64,000 nt of DNA from Cernens ardua (GTDB taxonomy: Bacteria > Pseudomonadota > Gammaproteobacteria > Pseudomonadales > Halomonadaceae). The notes below the pieces were generated by a model, which was given only the letters and a program-made list of their open reading frames with translations, ran no database searches and was not told where the DNA came from. The stretch spans positions 1 through 64,000 of the forward strand of contig NZ_JBPCZH010000003.1 in NCBI RefSeq assembly GCF_051251085.1, read 5' to 3'. The translations under genes and the position numbers were made by a program. Below, one piece after another: positions 25,470 through 34,317 of this stretch; the stretch's first letter is position 1, and every line of letters starts with the position of its first letter.

Positions 25470-28286
25470 TTAGTGGGCCTCTTCCCAATTGGCCCCCGCA
25501 CGCGCTTCTACCAGTAGATCAACATCCAAAGCACCCGCTTCCTGCATATGATGGCGTACAGCTTCAATAAACGCGTCCTGCTGACCTTCGGCCACTTCGA
25601 ACACAAGTTCATCATGCACCTGCATGACCATCAGTGCGTCATAATGCCCTTTACTGTTAAGCCACTGATCCACGTTGATCATTGCGCGTTTGATAATGTC
25701 TGCCGCAGTCCCTTGCATCGGCGCATTGATAGCAGTGCGTTCGGCGGCTTGTCGACGATTAGCCTGCCGGGAATGAATATCCGGCACATACAAACGGCGC
25801 CCAAACACGGTTTCAACATAACCTTGCTCGGATGCAAGTGCGCGGGTTGACTCCATAAAATCAGCCACACCCGGGTAACGATGAAAGTAACGGTCAATGT
25901 AGGTTTGCGCCTGAGTACGGTCGATATGCAGCTGCTTTGCCAATCCCCAGGCACTCATTCCATAGATCAGGCCGAAATTGATCGCTTTGGCACTACGCCG
26001 TTGATCAGATGTCACCTTGTCAATACTGACACCAAACACCTCGGCGGCCGTTGCCGCGTGGATATCACGCCCTTCGGCAAAAGCCTTAAGCAGTCCTTTA
26101 TCTCCAGATAGATGCGCCATGATACGCAATTCAATCTGGGAATAGTCTGCCGCTACAATGACATAGCCCGGGCGCGCAACAAAGGCTCGACGTATTTTAC
26201 GCCCTTCTTCCGTTCTGACAGGAATATTCTGCAGATTAGGATCTGAGGAGGATAGCCGCCCTGTTGCCGTCACCGCCTGATGGTAGCTGGTATGAATACG
26301 CCCTGTAGCGGGATCAATCAATTGAGGCAGCTTGTCCGTGTAGGTGGATTTAAGCTTCGATAGCCCTCGGTGCTCCATAATCAACTTGGGAAGGGGGTAA
26401 TCCAGCGCCAACTCTTCCAGTACGGCTTCGGCAGTGGAAGGTGCACCTTTCGGTGTTTTCTTGATCACCGGGAGTTTCTGCTCTTCGAACAGAATTTCGC
26501 CCAGCTGTTTGGGAGAGCCCAGATTGAATTCACGCCCCGCCAACTCATAGGCCTGGGCTTGTAGCGCCGATATACGCGATTCCAATTCCCGACTCTGTTC
26601 CGCCAGCAACGTTGCATCAACCCGCACACCATTGCGCTCAATACGTGAAAGCACAGGAATCAAAGGGGTTTCCAGCGTATCCAGTACGTCGCTCAGCCGG
26701 CCTTCCTGATCAATACGAGGGCGCAGAACATCATGCAACCGTAGCGTCACATCCACGTCCTCACAGGCATAGGGCACGGCAGCGTCCAGCTCGACCTGAT
26801 CAAACGTAATCTGCTTCGCTCCCTTGCCTGCCACTTCTTCAAAACTGATCGTACCATGCCCAAGATGCGCCAACGCCAATGTGTCCATATCGTGACGATT
26901 GGCGGTAGAGTTCAGCACATAAGACTCAAGCATGGTATCGCTCAAAGGCCCCTTCACCTCTACTCCATAGCGAGCCAGCACCTCGATGTCATACTTGAGG
27001 TTCTGACCGATCTTGGTGATATTTTCACTGCTCAACAAAGGTGCCAACTGTTCAAGGACAGCCTCACGATCCAACTGTTCAGCCACCCCTATATAGCTGT
27101 GCCCAACAGGGATGTAGATGGCTTCACCCGGCACCAATGCAATACCGATCCCCACAATTTCAGCCTGCATATAATTCAGGCTCGTCGTTTCCAGATCGAA
27201 ACAGAATGCAGAGGCATCATTCAGCCGTTTGATCCATGTATCCAGTGTTTTCTGATCATGCACCGCTTTATAGGACACTGTCGAAAAGTCCTGTGTCACG
27301 ACAGAGGTATCAGAATTTTCCGACGATGCATCTGTCGTGCGGCGGTTCTCTGTGGAAGACTTGCTTGATGAACGCCTTGACCTGCCGGTTGTCTCCGACT
27401 CACCATTTTCAAGCTCCTTGAGCCAACCGCGAAATTCAAGCGTACGATATAGCTCCAAAAGTGCATCGTTATCAGGTTGAGGAGGTGAGAGATCATCCAG
27501 GCTAACAGGTAAATCACAATCGGTACGAATAGTCGCCAGGTCATAGGACAAAAAGGCCTGTTCACGATGATCCGCCAGCTTTTTCGCCATGCTTTTAGCA
27601 CCACGGAATGATAACGTCGCCAGCTTTTCCGGGTGCTCATAGATAGTTTTCAGCCCGGCCCCATATCCCTGCAACATGGCCAGGGCGGTTTTATTCCCTA
27701 CACCGGGAACACCGGGAATATTGTCGACCGAATCTCCCATCAGCGCGAGATAATCCACGATGAGTGAAGGTGGAATACCGAATTTTTCCTCTACACCGGC
27801 TACATCGAGCACCTCATTCTTCATCGTGTTGACCAGTGTTATGTGCTCATTAACCAACTGAGCCATATCCTTGTCACCCGTGGAAATAATGGCATCCCGC
27901 TTCATACCGGTGGCCTGATAGGCCAGTGTACCGATCACGTCATCGGCTTCTACCCCTTCGATACTCAAAAGAGGTAACCCCAATGCACGCACACACGCAT
28001 GTAACGGTTCGATCTGTTCACGCATATCATCCGGCATCGGGGGGCGATGGGCCTTGTACTGGTCGTACATGTCATCACGGAAGGTTTTTCCCTTTGCATC
28101 GAAAACCACTGCGATGGGGCTATCCGGATACTCCCTGATCAGACTTTTGAGCATGGAGACAACGCCCCGCACTGCACCCGTTGGCTGACCACTGGACGTC
28201 GTCAATGGTGGGAGTGCATGAAAAGCACGATAAAGGTAGGCAGAACCGTCAACGAATACAAACGGAGGCTGGGCCTTGTCTGACAT
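25470..28286 (-). CDS. polA: DNA polymerase I
   Basis: Repair and Okazaki-fragment polymerase with a 5'-3' nuclease domain (about residues 1-290), a 3'-5' exonuclease-like domain (about 350-530) and a family A polymerase (about 540-938). Motif A is VAADYSQIELRI, motif B is the RRSAKAINFGLIYG helix and motif C is MQVHDELVFEV. The exonuclease FDLETTSL keeps its acidic pair. The start is the ATG at 28286 (MSDKAQPPF), with GGAG 6 nt upstream; longer frames upstream are rejected. A Ser/Arg/Thr-rich linker of about 40 residues (around residues 290-330) joins the nuclease and exonuclease domains and looks longer than usual. Length 938 residues. Confidence 0.96.
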   Translation of the reverse strand: MSDKAQPPFVFVDGSAYLYRAFHALPPLTTSSGQPTGAVRGVVSMLKSLIREYPDSPIAVVFDAKGKTFRDDMYDQYKAHRPPMPDDMREQIEPLHACVRALGLPLLSIEGVEADDVIGTLAYQATGMKRDAIISTGDKDMAQLVNEHITLVNTMKNEVLDVAGVEEKFGIPPSLIVDYLALMGDSVDNIPGVPGVGNKTALAMLQGYGAGLKTIYEHPEKLATLSFRGAKSMAKKLADHREQAFLSYDLATIRTDCDLPVSLDDLSPPQPDNDALLELYRTLEFRGWLKELENGESETTGRSRRSSSKSSTENRRTTDASSENSDTSVVTQDFSTVSYKAVHDQKTLDTWIKRLNDASAFCFDLETTSLNYMQAEIVGIGIALVPGEAIYIPVGHSYIGVAEQLDREAVLEQLAPLLSSENITKIGQNLKYDIEVLARYGVEVKGPLSDTMLESYVLNSTANRHDMDTLALAHLGHGTISFEEVAGKGAKQITFDQVELDAAVPYACEDVDVTLRLHDVLRPRIDQEGRLSDVLDTLETPLIPVLSRIERNGVRVDATLLAEQSRELESRISALQAQAYELAGREFNLGSPKQLGEILFEEQKLPVIKKTPKGAPSTAEAVLEELALDYPLPKLIMEHRGLSKLKSTYTDKLPQLIDPATGRIHTSYHQAVTATGRLSSSDPNLQNIPVRTEEGRKIRRAFVARPGYVIVAADYSQIELRIMAHLSGDKGLLKAFAEGRDIHAATAAEVFGVSIDKVTSDQRRSAKAINFGLIYGMSAWGLAKQLHIDRTQAQTYIDRYFHRYPGVADFMESTRALASEQGYVETVFGRRLYVPDIHSRQANRRQAAERTAINAPMQGTAADIIKRAMINVDQWLNSKGHYDALMVMQVHDELVFEVAEGQQDAFIEAVRHHMQEAGALDVDLLVEARAGANWEEAH

Positions 28287-28360
28287 GGATAACTCCATCA
28301 AGGATATAAAAATAGATACTTCAGGCAATGTGCAGCTACCATCATCTGCAGCCTGCCGCA

Positions 28361-28453
28361 TAGTACGAAAATACTCGGTACGAGAACGCATAGCACAAGA
28401 ACGCGTAGTCCCTGAAGTAGTGCATGAAATAGTATATGCGTTAGTACATGATC
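28361..28453. repeat. degenerate 15/12-nt tandem repeat upstream of polA
   Basis: TAG-headed units begin at 28361, (CGG) 28376, 28391, 28406, 28418, 28430 and 28442, i.e. steps of 15, 15, 15, 12, 12 and 12. The 12-nt units read TAGTCCCTGAAG, TAGTGCATGAAA, TAGTATATGCGT and TAGTACATGATC. All steps are multiples of three and the plus-strand frame stays open, but no start with a Shine-Dalgarno is visible. The rest of 28287-28808 shows no gene. Confidence 0.45.
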
Positions 28454-28808
28454 AAATATCTATCATACCTACCCACTTCGGGATTGGCATCATTCACAAC
28501 AGCAAGAAACAGCATGCGTCAAGTAAACAACCCTGAACCACAAAGCGCTCGACAGAAATCACACTCTAAATGCATCCTGTACGTTCATGAGCACTCCATG
28601 ATAGTGCGATGTTACCTGACATGATTTCTTCAGTCGAAATGTGCGTCCTGTCATGACCTGATAAATGCCATTACACCGGCAGACCTGACTCATTCAACAG
28701 GACATACGCGCATTTTTGATCGCCATGGATATGTTTAATGGTAATATAGCGAACTTGAATTGTGTTAAGCACAACACCCCAACGACAGCAAGACGATCAG
28801 GACATTTC

Positions 28809-29759
28809 ATGGCGGTATTCACTCCTATCAGCGATAGCCAGGCAAGCGAGTTTCTCCAACGCTTCAATCTGGGGGAATTTGTGCAATTGGAAGAAGTAGC
28901 CAGTGGGACAGAAAATTCCACCTTCTTCCTAACCACCACCCAACATGAATTGGTGCTTACTCTGTTCGAACAGGGAGGAAGTGAAGAACTCCCCTTTTTC
29001 GTAGAACTCATGCACTACCTGGCCAATGAAGGTATTCCTGTTACCGACCCCATACCTGACAAGAGCGGGCAAGTCATTCAAACACTGGCTGAGCGCCCTG
29101 CTCTGATCCTGCCTCGTCTCAGGGGTACACATCCAATGGACCCCACTATCAAGCAATGCCGGGCCATTGGTGAACTGCTAGGCAAGATGCATCGTGCATC
29201 CCAGCGTTTTACCAGCTTTCGCCCAAACCCACGGGACATGTCCTGGATCAAATCCCATTACCAGAAAGTAATGGCTTATTTGAACGAAGACGACAAAAAG
29301 TTGATGCTGGATACATTTGATTCACTCGAAGAACAGCTCGGCTATACACCAACCCTCCCACAAGGCGGAATCCACGGAGATCTTTTCCGCGATAATGCCA
29401 TGTTCGAAGGCGATCATCTGACAGGTATCATCGATTTTTACAACGCCTGTATTGGCGAACTGCTTTTTGACTTGGCAATCGTCGTAAATGATTGGTGTAG
29501 TGATCATCGTGGTGAGCTGATCGAAGAACGCTACAACGCAGTTTTGGGAGGATACCTGTCAATACGGCCTTTGATCACACAGGAGCGAGCAGCGTGGGAA
29601 TCAATGTTGAAGATGACCGCGTTACGCTACTGGCTCTCACGTTTATTGGTTGTATATGTAGACCCGCCTGCACACACACTGACACCCAAAGACCCTACAC
29701 AGTACCGCAACATTGTTTACGCACGCGTAAACGGTCAAATCCCTGCGTTCCCTAAGTAG
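28809..29759 (+). CDS. thrB: homoserine kinase, aminoglycoside-phosphotransferase type
   Basis: Phosphorylates L-homoserine to O-phospho-L-homoserine in threonine synthesis. It belongs to the APH/choline-kinase-fold ThrB of Pseudomonas and relatives, not the GHMP-type ThrB of E. coli. The start MAVFTPIS, the loop VASGTENSTFFL, the catalytic HGDLFRDNAMF near residue 188 and the metal-binding IIDFYNAC are all visible. The start at 28809 has AGGA 6 nt upstream, so the longer frame is rejected. Length 316 residues. It is monocistronic, with an intrinsic terminator downstream; no thrA or thrC is adjacent. Confidence 0.92.
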   Translation: MAVFTPISDSQASEFLQRFNLGEFVQLEEVASGTENSTFFLTTTQHELVLTLFEQGGSEELPFFVELMHYLANEGIPVTDPIPDKSGQVIQTLAERPALILPRLRGTHPMDPTIKQCRAIGELLGKMHRASQRFTSFRPNPRDMSWIKSHYQKVMAYLNEDDKKLMLDTFDSLEEQLGYTPTLPQGGIHGDLFRDNAMFEGDHLTGIIDFYNACIGELLFDLAIVVNDWCSDHRGELIEERYNAVLGGYLSIRPLITQERAAWESMLKMTALRYWLSRLLVVYVDPPAHTLTPKDPTQYRNIVYARVNGQIPAFPK

Positions 29760-29821
29760 CTCTGACGATATGGAACTCCGATTTATATAAACGGGTTCCC
29801 AGCCATATACACGCTACACAT

Positions 29822-29858
29822 AAAAACGGTTGCCACGTTAAAAGGGCAACCGTTTTTT
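29822..29858 (+). terminator. intrinsic terminator of thrB
   Basis: AAAAACGGTTGCC (29822-29834) pairs with GGCAACCGTTTTT (29845-29857), followed by a T-run. Runs of A and T at both stem ends mean it may also serve the convergent rlpA-like gene. Confidence 0.9.
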
Positions 29859-29923
29859 ATTATAACCTTAAAGCGTACTTGGCCATTATATGCCACATAC
29901 CTGAAGGCAGGCATAACAGCCTT

Positions 29924-30343
29924 TCAATTAAGGATCTTCAGCTGAACGTGCTGGACGCCAGAGTCCACCATGTGGAGATGCTCAGCCGCCGCACGGGATA
30001 GATCAATGATGCGATGAGACACATAAGGACCGCGGTCATTAATGGTCACAATCGCCTTTCGACCATTTCTTAAATTGGTCACCTGCACACGCGTTCCAAA
30101 CGGAAGTGTCATGTGTGCCGCTGTCATTTTGGAATTACTGAAAATGTCACCACTTGCCGTACGGCGGCCATTGAACCAATTGGAATAAAAGGAAGCGCGA
30201 CCACGCTGGATGACAGGTTTTTCAGCATGGCTCTCGGCAACCCGATGAACAGGATGAGCCGAAGAGGTAAACGGAACCGCCAAAGGCAATAATGCCACTA
30301 GCAGAAGAATGGAATATTTGATCGAACGAAATATATAAATCAT
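29924..30343 (-). CDS. RlpA-like septal ring lytic transglycosylase family protein
   Basis: Small secreted double-psi beta-barrel protein. A signal-like hydrophobic stretch (ILLLVALLPLAVPFTSSAHP) covers about residues 12-31. The DPBB core RTASGDIFSNSKMTAAHMTLPFGTRV and the catalytic-type NDRGPYV plus RIIDLSRAAA follow. It has no lipobox cysteine and no SPOR domain, so it is a minimal RlpA-like protein of 139 residues, shorter than E. coli RlpA (362). Septal targeting is therefore doubtful. It is flanked by the thrB terminator and the amtB regulatory region. Confidence 0.85.
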   Translation of the reverse strand: MIYIFRSIKYSILLLVALLPLAVPFTSSAHPVHRVAESHAEKPVIQRGRASFYSNWFNGRRTASGDIFSNSKMTAAHMTLPFGTRVQVTNLRNGRKAIVTINDRGPYVSHRIIDLSRAAAEHLHMVDSGVQHVQLKILN

Positions 30344-30683
30344 TTGAATAAAATAATAAGCAGAGAAAATTTATCCTTCTACCGACTCATCAGCACCGCC
30401 AAAGGCCTGATTTCGCTCCATGAAATCATTGCTGAAATAGAAACAGATAATCAAAAATGGATAGAAGGGAAGCAACCAACGAGACTCAAAATGTAAGATA
30501 ACAGTGGACTGTATAGAAAATTGCCAATTTTGTCCATGAAATGCCCCTATACATTCACACTATGAGTGTGGTAATTAATCCTGGATTAAGTTTGTGGTTC
30601 GTATTCCCCTGCTTGGAAAGGCCATTACAGATGTATAAAAAACAGGATAATGTCACAGGCGGCCATTAATATAAAAATTGTTT

Positions 30684-30729
30684 GCACCACAATGATCCGG
30701 CGTTTAACGCTAACGCACCAATTTGGAAA
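30684..30729 (+). promoter_or_regulatory. two candidate NtrC-binding sites upstream of amtB
   Basis: GCACCA-CAA-TGATCC (30684-30698) and GCACCA-ATT-TGGAAA (30715-30729) each carry a perfect left half of the NtrC site (GCACCA-N3-TGGTGC) and a partial right half. Their centres are 31 bp apart, about three helical turns. They lie about 105-140 bp before the candidate -24 element. The half-sites are seen; binding is inferred. Confidence 0.5.
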
Positions 30730-30826
30730 TATCCTGCTATTCTTCTTGCCTTATGCCCTCTTATCCTTCCAGAAAAGCCTACTTTATAAATAGTTAACTC
30801 ACTGATTTTTATCAAAAAAAAGGCAT

Positions 30827-30843
30827 TTGGAAAGATTCGTGCT
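30827..30843 (+). promoter_or_regulatory. candidate sigma-54 promoter of amtB
   Basis: TTTGGAAAGATTCGTGCT has the invariant GG (30829-30830) and GC (30841-30842) of sigma-54 promoters, with the required 10-nt gap. The flanking positions match the consensus only partly. It lies about 100 bp before the amtB start. The rest of 30344-30939 holds no gene I recognise. Confidence 0.45.
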
Positions 30844-30939
30844 AAGAATAAAGTAGTACAACATAATTAATTCAAACGCCCTATCCACCGCTAAGATGCA
30901 CTGGAAACAGGGTTCCACTTGTGTGCGGAGTGACCCACA

Positions 30940-32265
30940 ATGTCTGCAAAACGCGCTTTGATTCCTGCCTTTGGCTTATTGGGGGCTTTGCCCTTGCCGG
31001 CTTTGGCTCAATCAGCAACCCCACAACTCAATAGTGGTGACACTGCCTGGATGCTGGTGTCTACCGTTTTAGTATTGATGATGACGATCCCCGGGGTCGC
31101 GCTTTATTACGGCGGATTGGCACGATCAAAAAACATTCTTTCCGTATTGATGCAAACCTTCGCAATCACGTGCCTTGTCAGCATTATCTGGGTTATCTAT
31201 GGCTACTCATTAGCGTTCAATACGGATGGCATGCAGGCCGGCGTCACCAATTTCCACTCGTTCATTGGTGGTCTGGGAAATGCATTTTTGGCGGGTCTTG
31301 GAGTCAATAGCCTCAATGCAACGTTCCCATTGAGCGTCTGGATATGCTTCCAGATGACCTTTGCGATCATTACACCTGCACTCATTGTGGGTGCCTTTGC
31401 TGAGCGCATGAAATTCTCGGCAATGCTGTGGTTTACCGGTTTGTGGGTCACCTTTGCCTATTTTCCCATCGCACACATGGTTTGGAGTGGCGATGGTTCC
31501 TTTATCGGCAGTGACTGGGGTGTTCTTGACTTTGCCGGGGGGACAGTTGTCCATATCAATTCCGGTATTGCAGGGCTGGTGGCCTGTATCGTTATCGGTA
31601 AACGCAAAGGTTACCCCACACAACATATGCCTCCCCATAACCTGAGCTTCACCATGATCGGGGCGGCCATGCTATGGCTGGGCTGGTTCGGCTTCAACGC
31701 GGGTTCAGCGGGAGCTGCCGATGGCACAGCGGGTATGGCCATGCTGGTCACCCAGATCGCAACCGCGGCCGCAGCACTTGGCTGGATGTTCATTGAATGG
31801 GCGAAAACGGGTAAAGCAAGCTTATTGGGCATTGTCACAGGTGCTGTCGCTGGACTGGTTGCTGTTACGCCTGCCGCAGGTACCTGTGGCCCCATGGGGG
31901 CGATCATTCTTGGCGCAGTAGCCGGCATTATCAGCTTCTACGCTTCAACCAGCCTGAAACGTGCGCTCGGCTATGATGACTCTTTCGATGTCTTCGGAGT
32001 ACACGGCGTTGCCGGGATTGTTGGCTCATTGCTAACGGGTATCTTTGCCGCGCCGGCATTGGGTGGATTCGGCGATGTGACCCACATCGGCCTGCAACTT
32101 TGGATTCAGTTCAAAGGGGTACTGTTCACGGTTATCTATACTGCGATTGTCAGCTTTATCATTCTCAAGGTAATCGACAAAACGCTGGGGCTGCGCGTCA
32201 CTGAAGAAGAGGAAAATATTGGGTTGGATCTATCCCAGCACAATGAGCGTGGGTATAACCTGTAA
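30940..32265 (+). CDS. amtB: ammonium transporter
   Basis: Inner-membrane trimeric Amt channel for ammonium/ammonia. A cleavable signal peptide (residues 1-23, ending ALAQ) and 11 transmembrane helices are expected. The twin-histidine pore is visible as FAGGTVVHINSG (first His) and FGVHGVAGIVGS (second His). The YYGGLARSKN and GGDG-like loops fit Amt. The length of 441 residues is normal. GGAG precedes the ATG at 30940. No glnK gene is adjacent, which is unusual because amtB often follows glnK. Regulation by NtrC and sigma-54 is suggested by the upstream sites. Confidence 0.95.
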   Translation: MSAKRALIPAFGLLGALPLPALAQSATPQLNSGDTAWMLVSTVLVLMMTIPGVALYYGGLARSKNILSVLMQTFAITCLVSIIWVIYGYSLAFNTDGMQAGVTNFHSFIGGLGNAFLAGLGVNSLNATFPLSVWICFQMTFAIITPALIVGAFAERMKFSAMLWFTGLWVTFAYFPIAHMVWSGDGSFIGSDWGVLDFAGGTVVHINSGIAGLVACIVIGKRKGYPTQHMPPHNLSFTMIGAAMLWLGWFGFNAGSAGAADGTAGMAMLVTQIATAAAALGWMFIEWAKTGKASLLGIVTGAVAGLVAVTPAAGTCGPMGAIILGAVAGIISFYASTSLKRALGYDDSFDVFGVHGVAGIVGSLLTGIFAAPALGGFGDVTHIGLQLWIQFKGVLFTVIYTAIVSFIILKVIDKTLGLRVTEEEENIGLDLSQHNERGYNL

Positions 32266-32277
32266 GTGTTCCCAAGT

Positions 32278-32320
32278 CCCAATGATGGCAGGTACGAAAG
32301 GGCACATTGCCATCATTGGG
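32278..32320 (+). terminator. perfect hairpin after amtB
   Basis: CCCAATGATGGCA (32278-32290) pairs perfectly, 13 bp, with TGCCATCATTGGG (32308-32320) across a 17-nt loop, 12 bp after the amtB stop. There is no T-run, so it could be a 3'-stabilising hairpin or a Rho-assisted terminator. Confidence 0.5.
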
Positions 32321-32733
32321 TGTACGAATAATACTGCCTGTACACTCATCTTTGGTTATTGAAGAAAAAGTTATAGAAAGAGAATTACAACAAAAGCAAC
32401 TCTTCGTAATATCCTCTCTTACGATATCGTTCAATATTCCCTCAAGATAAACACCCCAAACCTCAGAAGCAAAAATCTGGCATTTGGGGCATTTCCATCA
32501 CCAGCCCACCCTGTGACGTAGCAATATCGGCTCCGTGCCAAGAAAGAAGAGCAACGTGACTCTCATGCAGCTTATGTCTTCAAATAATGGTACGTAGAAT
32601 ATTCTGCCACTAAAGTTGCACAAAGTAGTCAATTTTTACCCTTTACTTATTAACGCCCCCTTACTAACTTAATAGTAAATTAAGAATTATTATAAGGTTT
32701 ATTGGAATAGTTTATCGATAAACCCTTACAGCA
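32321..32733. other. intergenic region with a hairpin
   Basis: A 410-bp gap between amtB and a small membrane protein. CCCCAAA (32454-32460) pairs with TTTGGGG (32483-32489), with inner CAGA/TCTG. No promoter or ORF I trust was found. Confidence 0.3.
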
Positions 32734-32751
32734 TTGATGAAGGAGGCCCTA

Positions 32752-33000
32752 ATGAGTCCTTTTACTATTTTGGTGACAATTATCAGTATATTGTTGGTTC
32801 TATCCTTGTTCGCGTACATACACTACCTGCATATGTCACATGTACGAGTGCTATCCAAACAAACGGATAGTTATGCACGTGTTCTGAAAAAACTCAGGTT
32901 CAGCCGGCGAGCACTGCTCATATTCTTCTGGATATTGGTCATTATCCTGGGGTATCACTGGTTTAGAGAGTCAGGCGTTATCTTCCAGGACATGGGGTAA
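32752..33000 (+). CDS. small two-helix membrane protein, unknown
   Basis: A protein of 82 residues with a hydrophobic N-terminal helix (about residues 3-23) and a second one (about 53-71). A basic middle segment between them (RVLSKQTDSYARVLKKLRFSRR) presumably faces the cytoplasm. I do not recognise the family. The start at 32752 is set by AGGAGG five nt upstream of the ATG, a strong Shine-Dalgarno that supports real translation. It stands between amtB and the NUDIX gene with no obvious partner. Confidence 0.55.
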   Translation: MSPFTILVTIISILLVLSLFAYIHYLHMSHVRVLSKQTDSYARVLKKLRFSRRALLIFFWILVIILGYHWFRESGVIFQDMG

Positions 33001-33125
33001 TAATTAATGATATTCATGAGCACACTGCGCCATTGAGCATCAATAACACCCACTGTGCCGATCAGGCTTGGTAGCGATTGGCCCTGTAACAATGCTCTGA
33101 TATTACTTTCGTGGAAGGGGGATAG

Positions 33126-33555
33126 GTGGAGTTTCATGGCGTAAAAGTGGCTTTATTCGATCGAATAACAACTCATTGTGCTTTTGAGGGACAATATTGA
33201 TTCTATCCCATGGCCGAATCACTGGGATTTCCCCGGCGGTGGAAAAGAAGCAAATGAATCACCAATCGAATGCATGCAGCGAGAAGTATATGAGGAGCTG
33301 AATATTGAGCTGCCTGCTTCAGCAGTCGTGTGGGAGAAGCGCTACGCTAGACATAAAAAGCCCGACTCAATCTTTATGGTTGCACAGCTACCTACTAAAT
33401 TACGCCACGCCCTGCGACTGGGTGATGAAGGGCAGGCTTTCACGCGGATGGATATTGATGAGTACAGCCATCATCCCAAAGCGATCCCCACATTGGTACA
33501 CAGACTCAGCGATTACCTGAATACCTGTAAGGATAAGGGGGAGCCACCATCGTAA
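33126..33555 (+). pseudogene. NUDIX hydrolase, apparently frameshifted
   Basis: The NUDIX box is complete (GGGKEANESPIECMQREVYEELN, residues 21-43 of the downstream frame). In that frame the protein would start GTG at 33178 and lack the first strand. Upstream in another frame, a GTG at 33126 behind GGGGG reads VEFHGVKVALFDRI, which matches the expected N-terminus of this family. The two frames join smoothly (FDRI then QLIVLLRDNIDSIPWP) if a single A in the run around 33165-33169 is ignored. This may be a real one-base insertion or a sequencing error. The downstream part alone could still fold. Substrate unknown. Confidence 0.65.
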
Positions 33556-33640
33556 AGCAAAGATCAGGCCGGTATACCCAGGGTATGGAACATAAAATCC
33601 AGACAATACCAGAGTGTTAACACGTCAAGACTTCAATGCA

Positions 33641-34147
33641 TCATAACGTTAATTGAAGAAATACCAGATCCAGCCAACGGCCAAATTTGATTCCCACTTC
33701 CTTTAACTGACCCACATTTACAAAACCCAGTTTTTCATGCAACCTGATAGAAGCTTGATTTTGCCCTTCTATCGCAGCCACGATGACATGCTTTCCGAGG
33801 GAACGGGCTTGTTCGATCAGGGAGTGCATTAATAGCTTCCCTACCCCGTTGCCACGTTGGTCGTATCGAACATACACCGAATTCTCAACAGTATGGCGAT
33901 ATCCATCAAAAGCACGCCAATCACTCAGAGTTGCATACCCAACGACGTCGCTATCGCTATTGATGGCCACAAGAACATCGTAGCCAAGGGCCTGATGCTC
34001 TTTCATCCATTTCAATCGGTTGGCGTCATCTACCTGCTGGTCATTCCAAATAGCCGTCGTGTTGGCAACAGCGTCATTGTAGATCGCAGTTATAGCCGAT
34101 ATATCCTGAGGCGTTCCAATGCGAATCCTAATATCCGAGTGTGGCAT
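33641..34147 (-). CDS. GNAT-family N-acetyltransferase, Pat/MnaT-like
   Basis: Acetyl-CoA-dependent acetyltransferase of 168 residues, close in pattern to phosphinothricin and methionine-sulfoximine acetyltransferases (IYNDAVANTTA near residue 22, GYRHTVENSVYV near 88). The acetyl-CoA pyrophosphate loop is QRGNGVGKLL near residue 100, and RLHEKLGFVNVGQLKEVG is typical of the group. The substrate is probably a small amino acid analogue, but this cannot be fixed from sequence. It is convergent with the NUDIX gene and stands upstream of the RND cluster without shared function. Confidence 0.85.
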   Translation of the reverse strand: MPHSDIRIRIGTPQDISAITAIYNDAVANTTAIWNDQQVDDANRLKWMKEHQALGYDVLVAINSDSDVVGYATLSDWRAFDGYRHTVENSVYVRYDQRGNGVGKLLMHSLIEQARSLGKHVIVAAIEGQNQASIRLHEKLGFVNVGQLKEVGIKFGRWLDLVFLQLTL

Positions 34148-34317
34148 GCTCTATTTCTTCCCTGTACCTACTTTCTAAACGCGTTCTTTTGCAAACAACG
34201 GGCTTTTACTATGTATGCTGAGCACTTGCTGCCTACTTTCTGCAATGAAAAACCATAGGCGTGGTTTGGTCAGCACAGCTGTAATTCCACAATGCTTCGA
34301 CGGACTTTCTACAAAGA

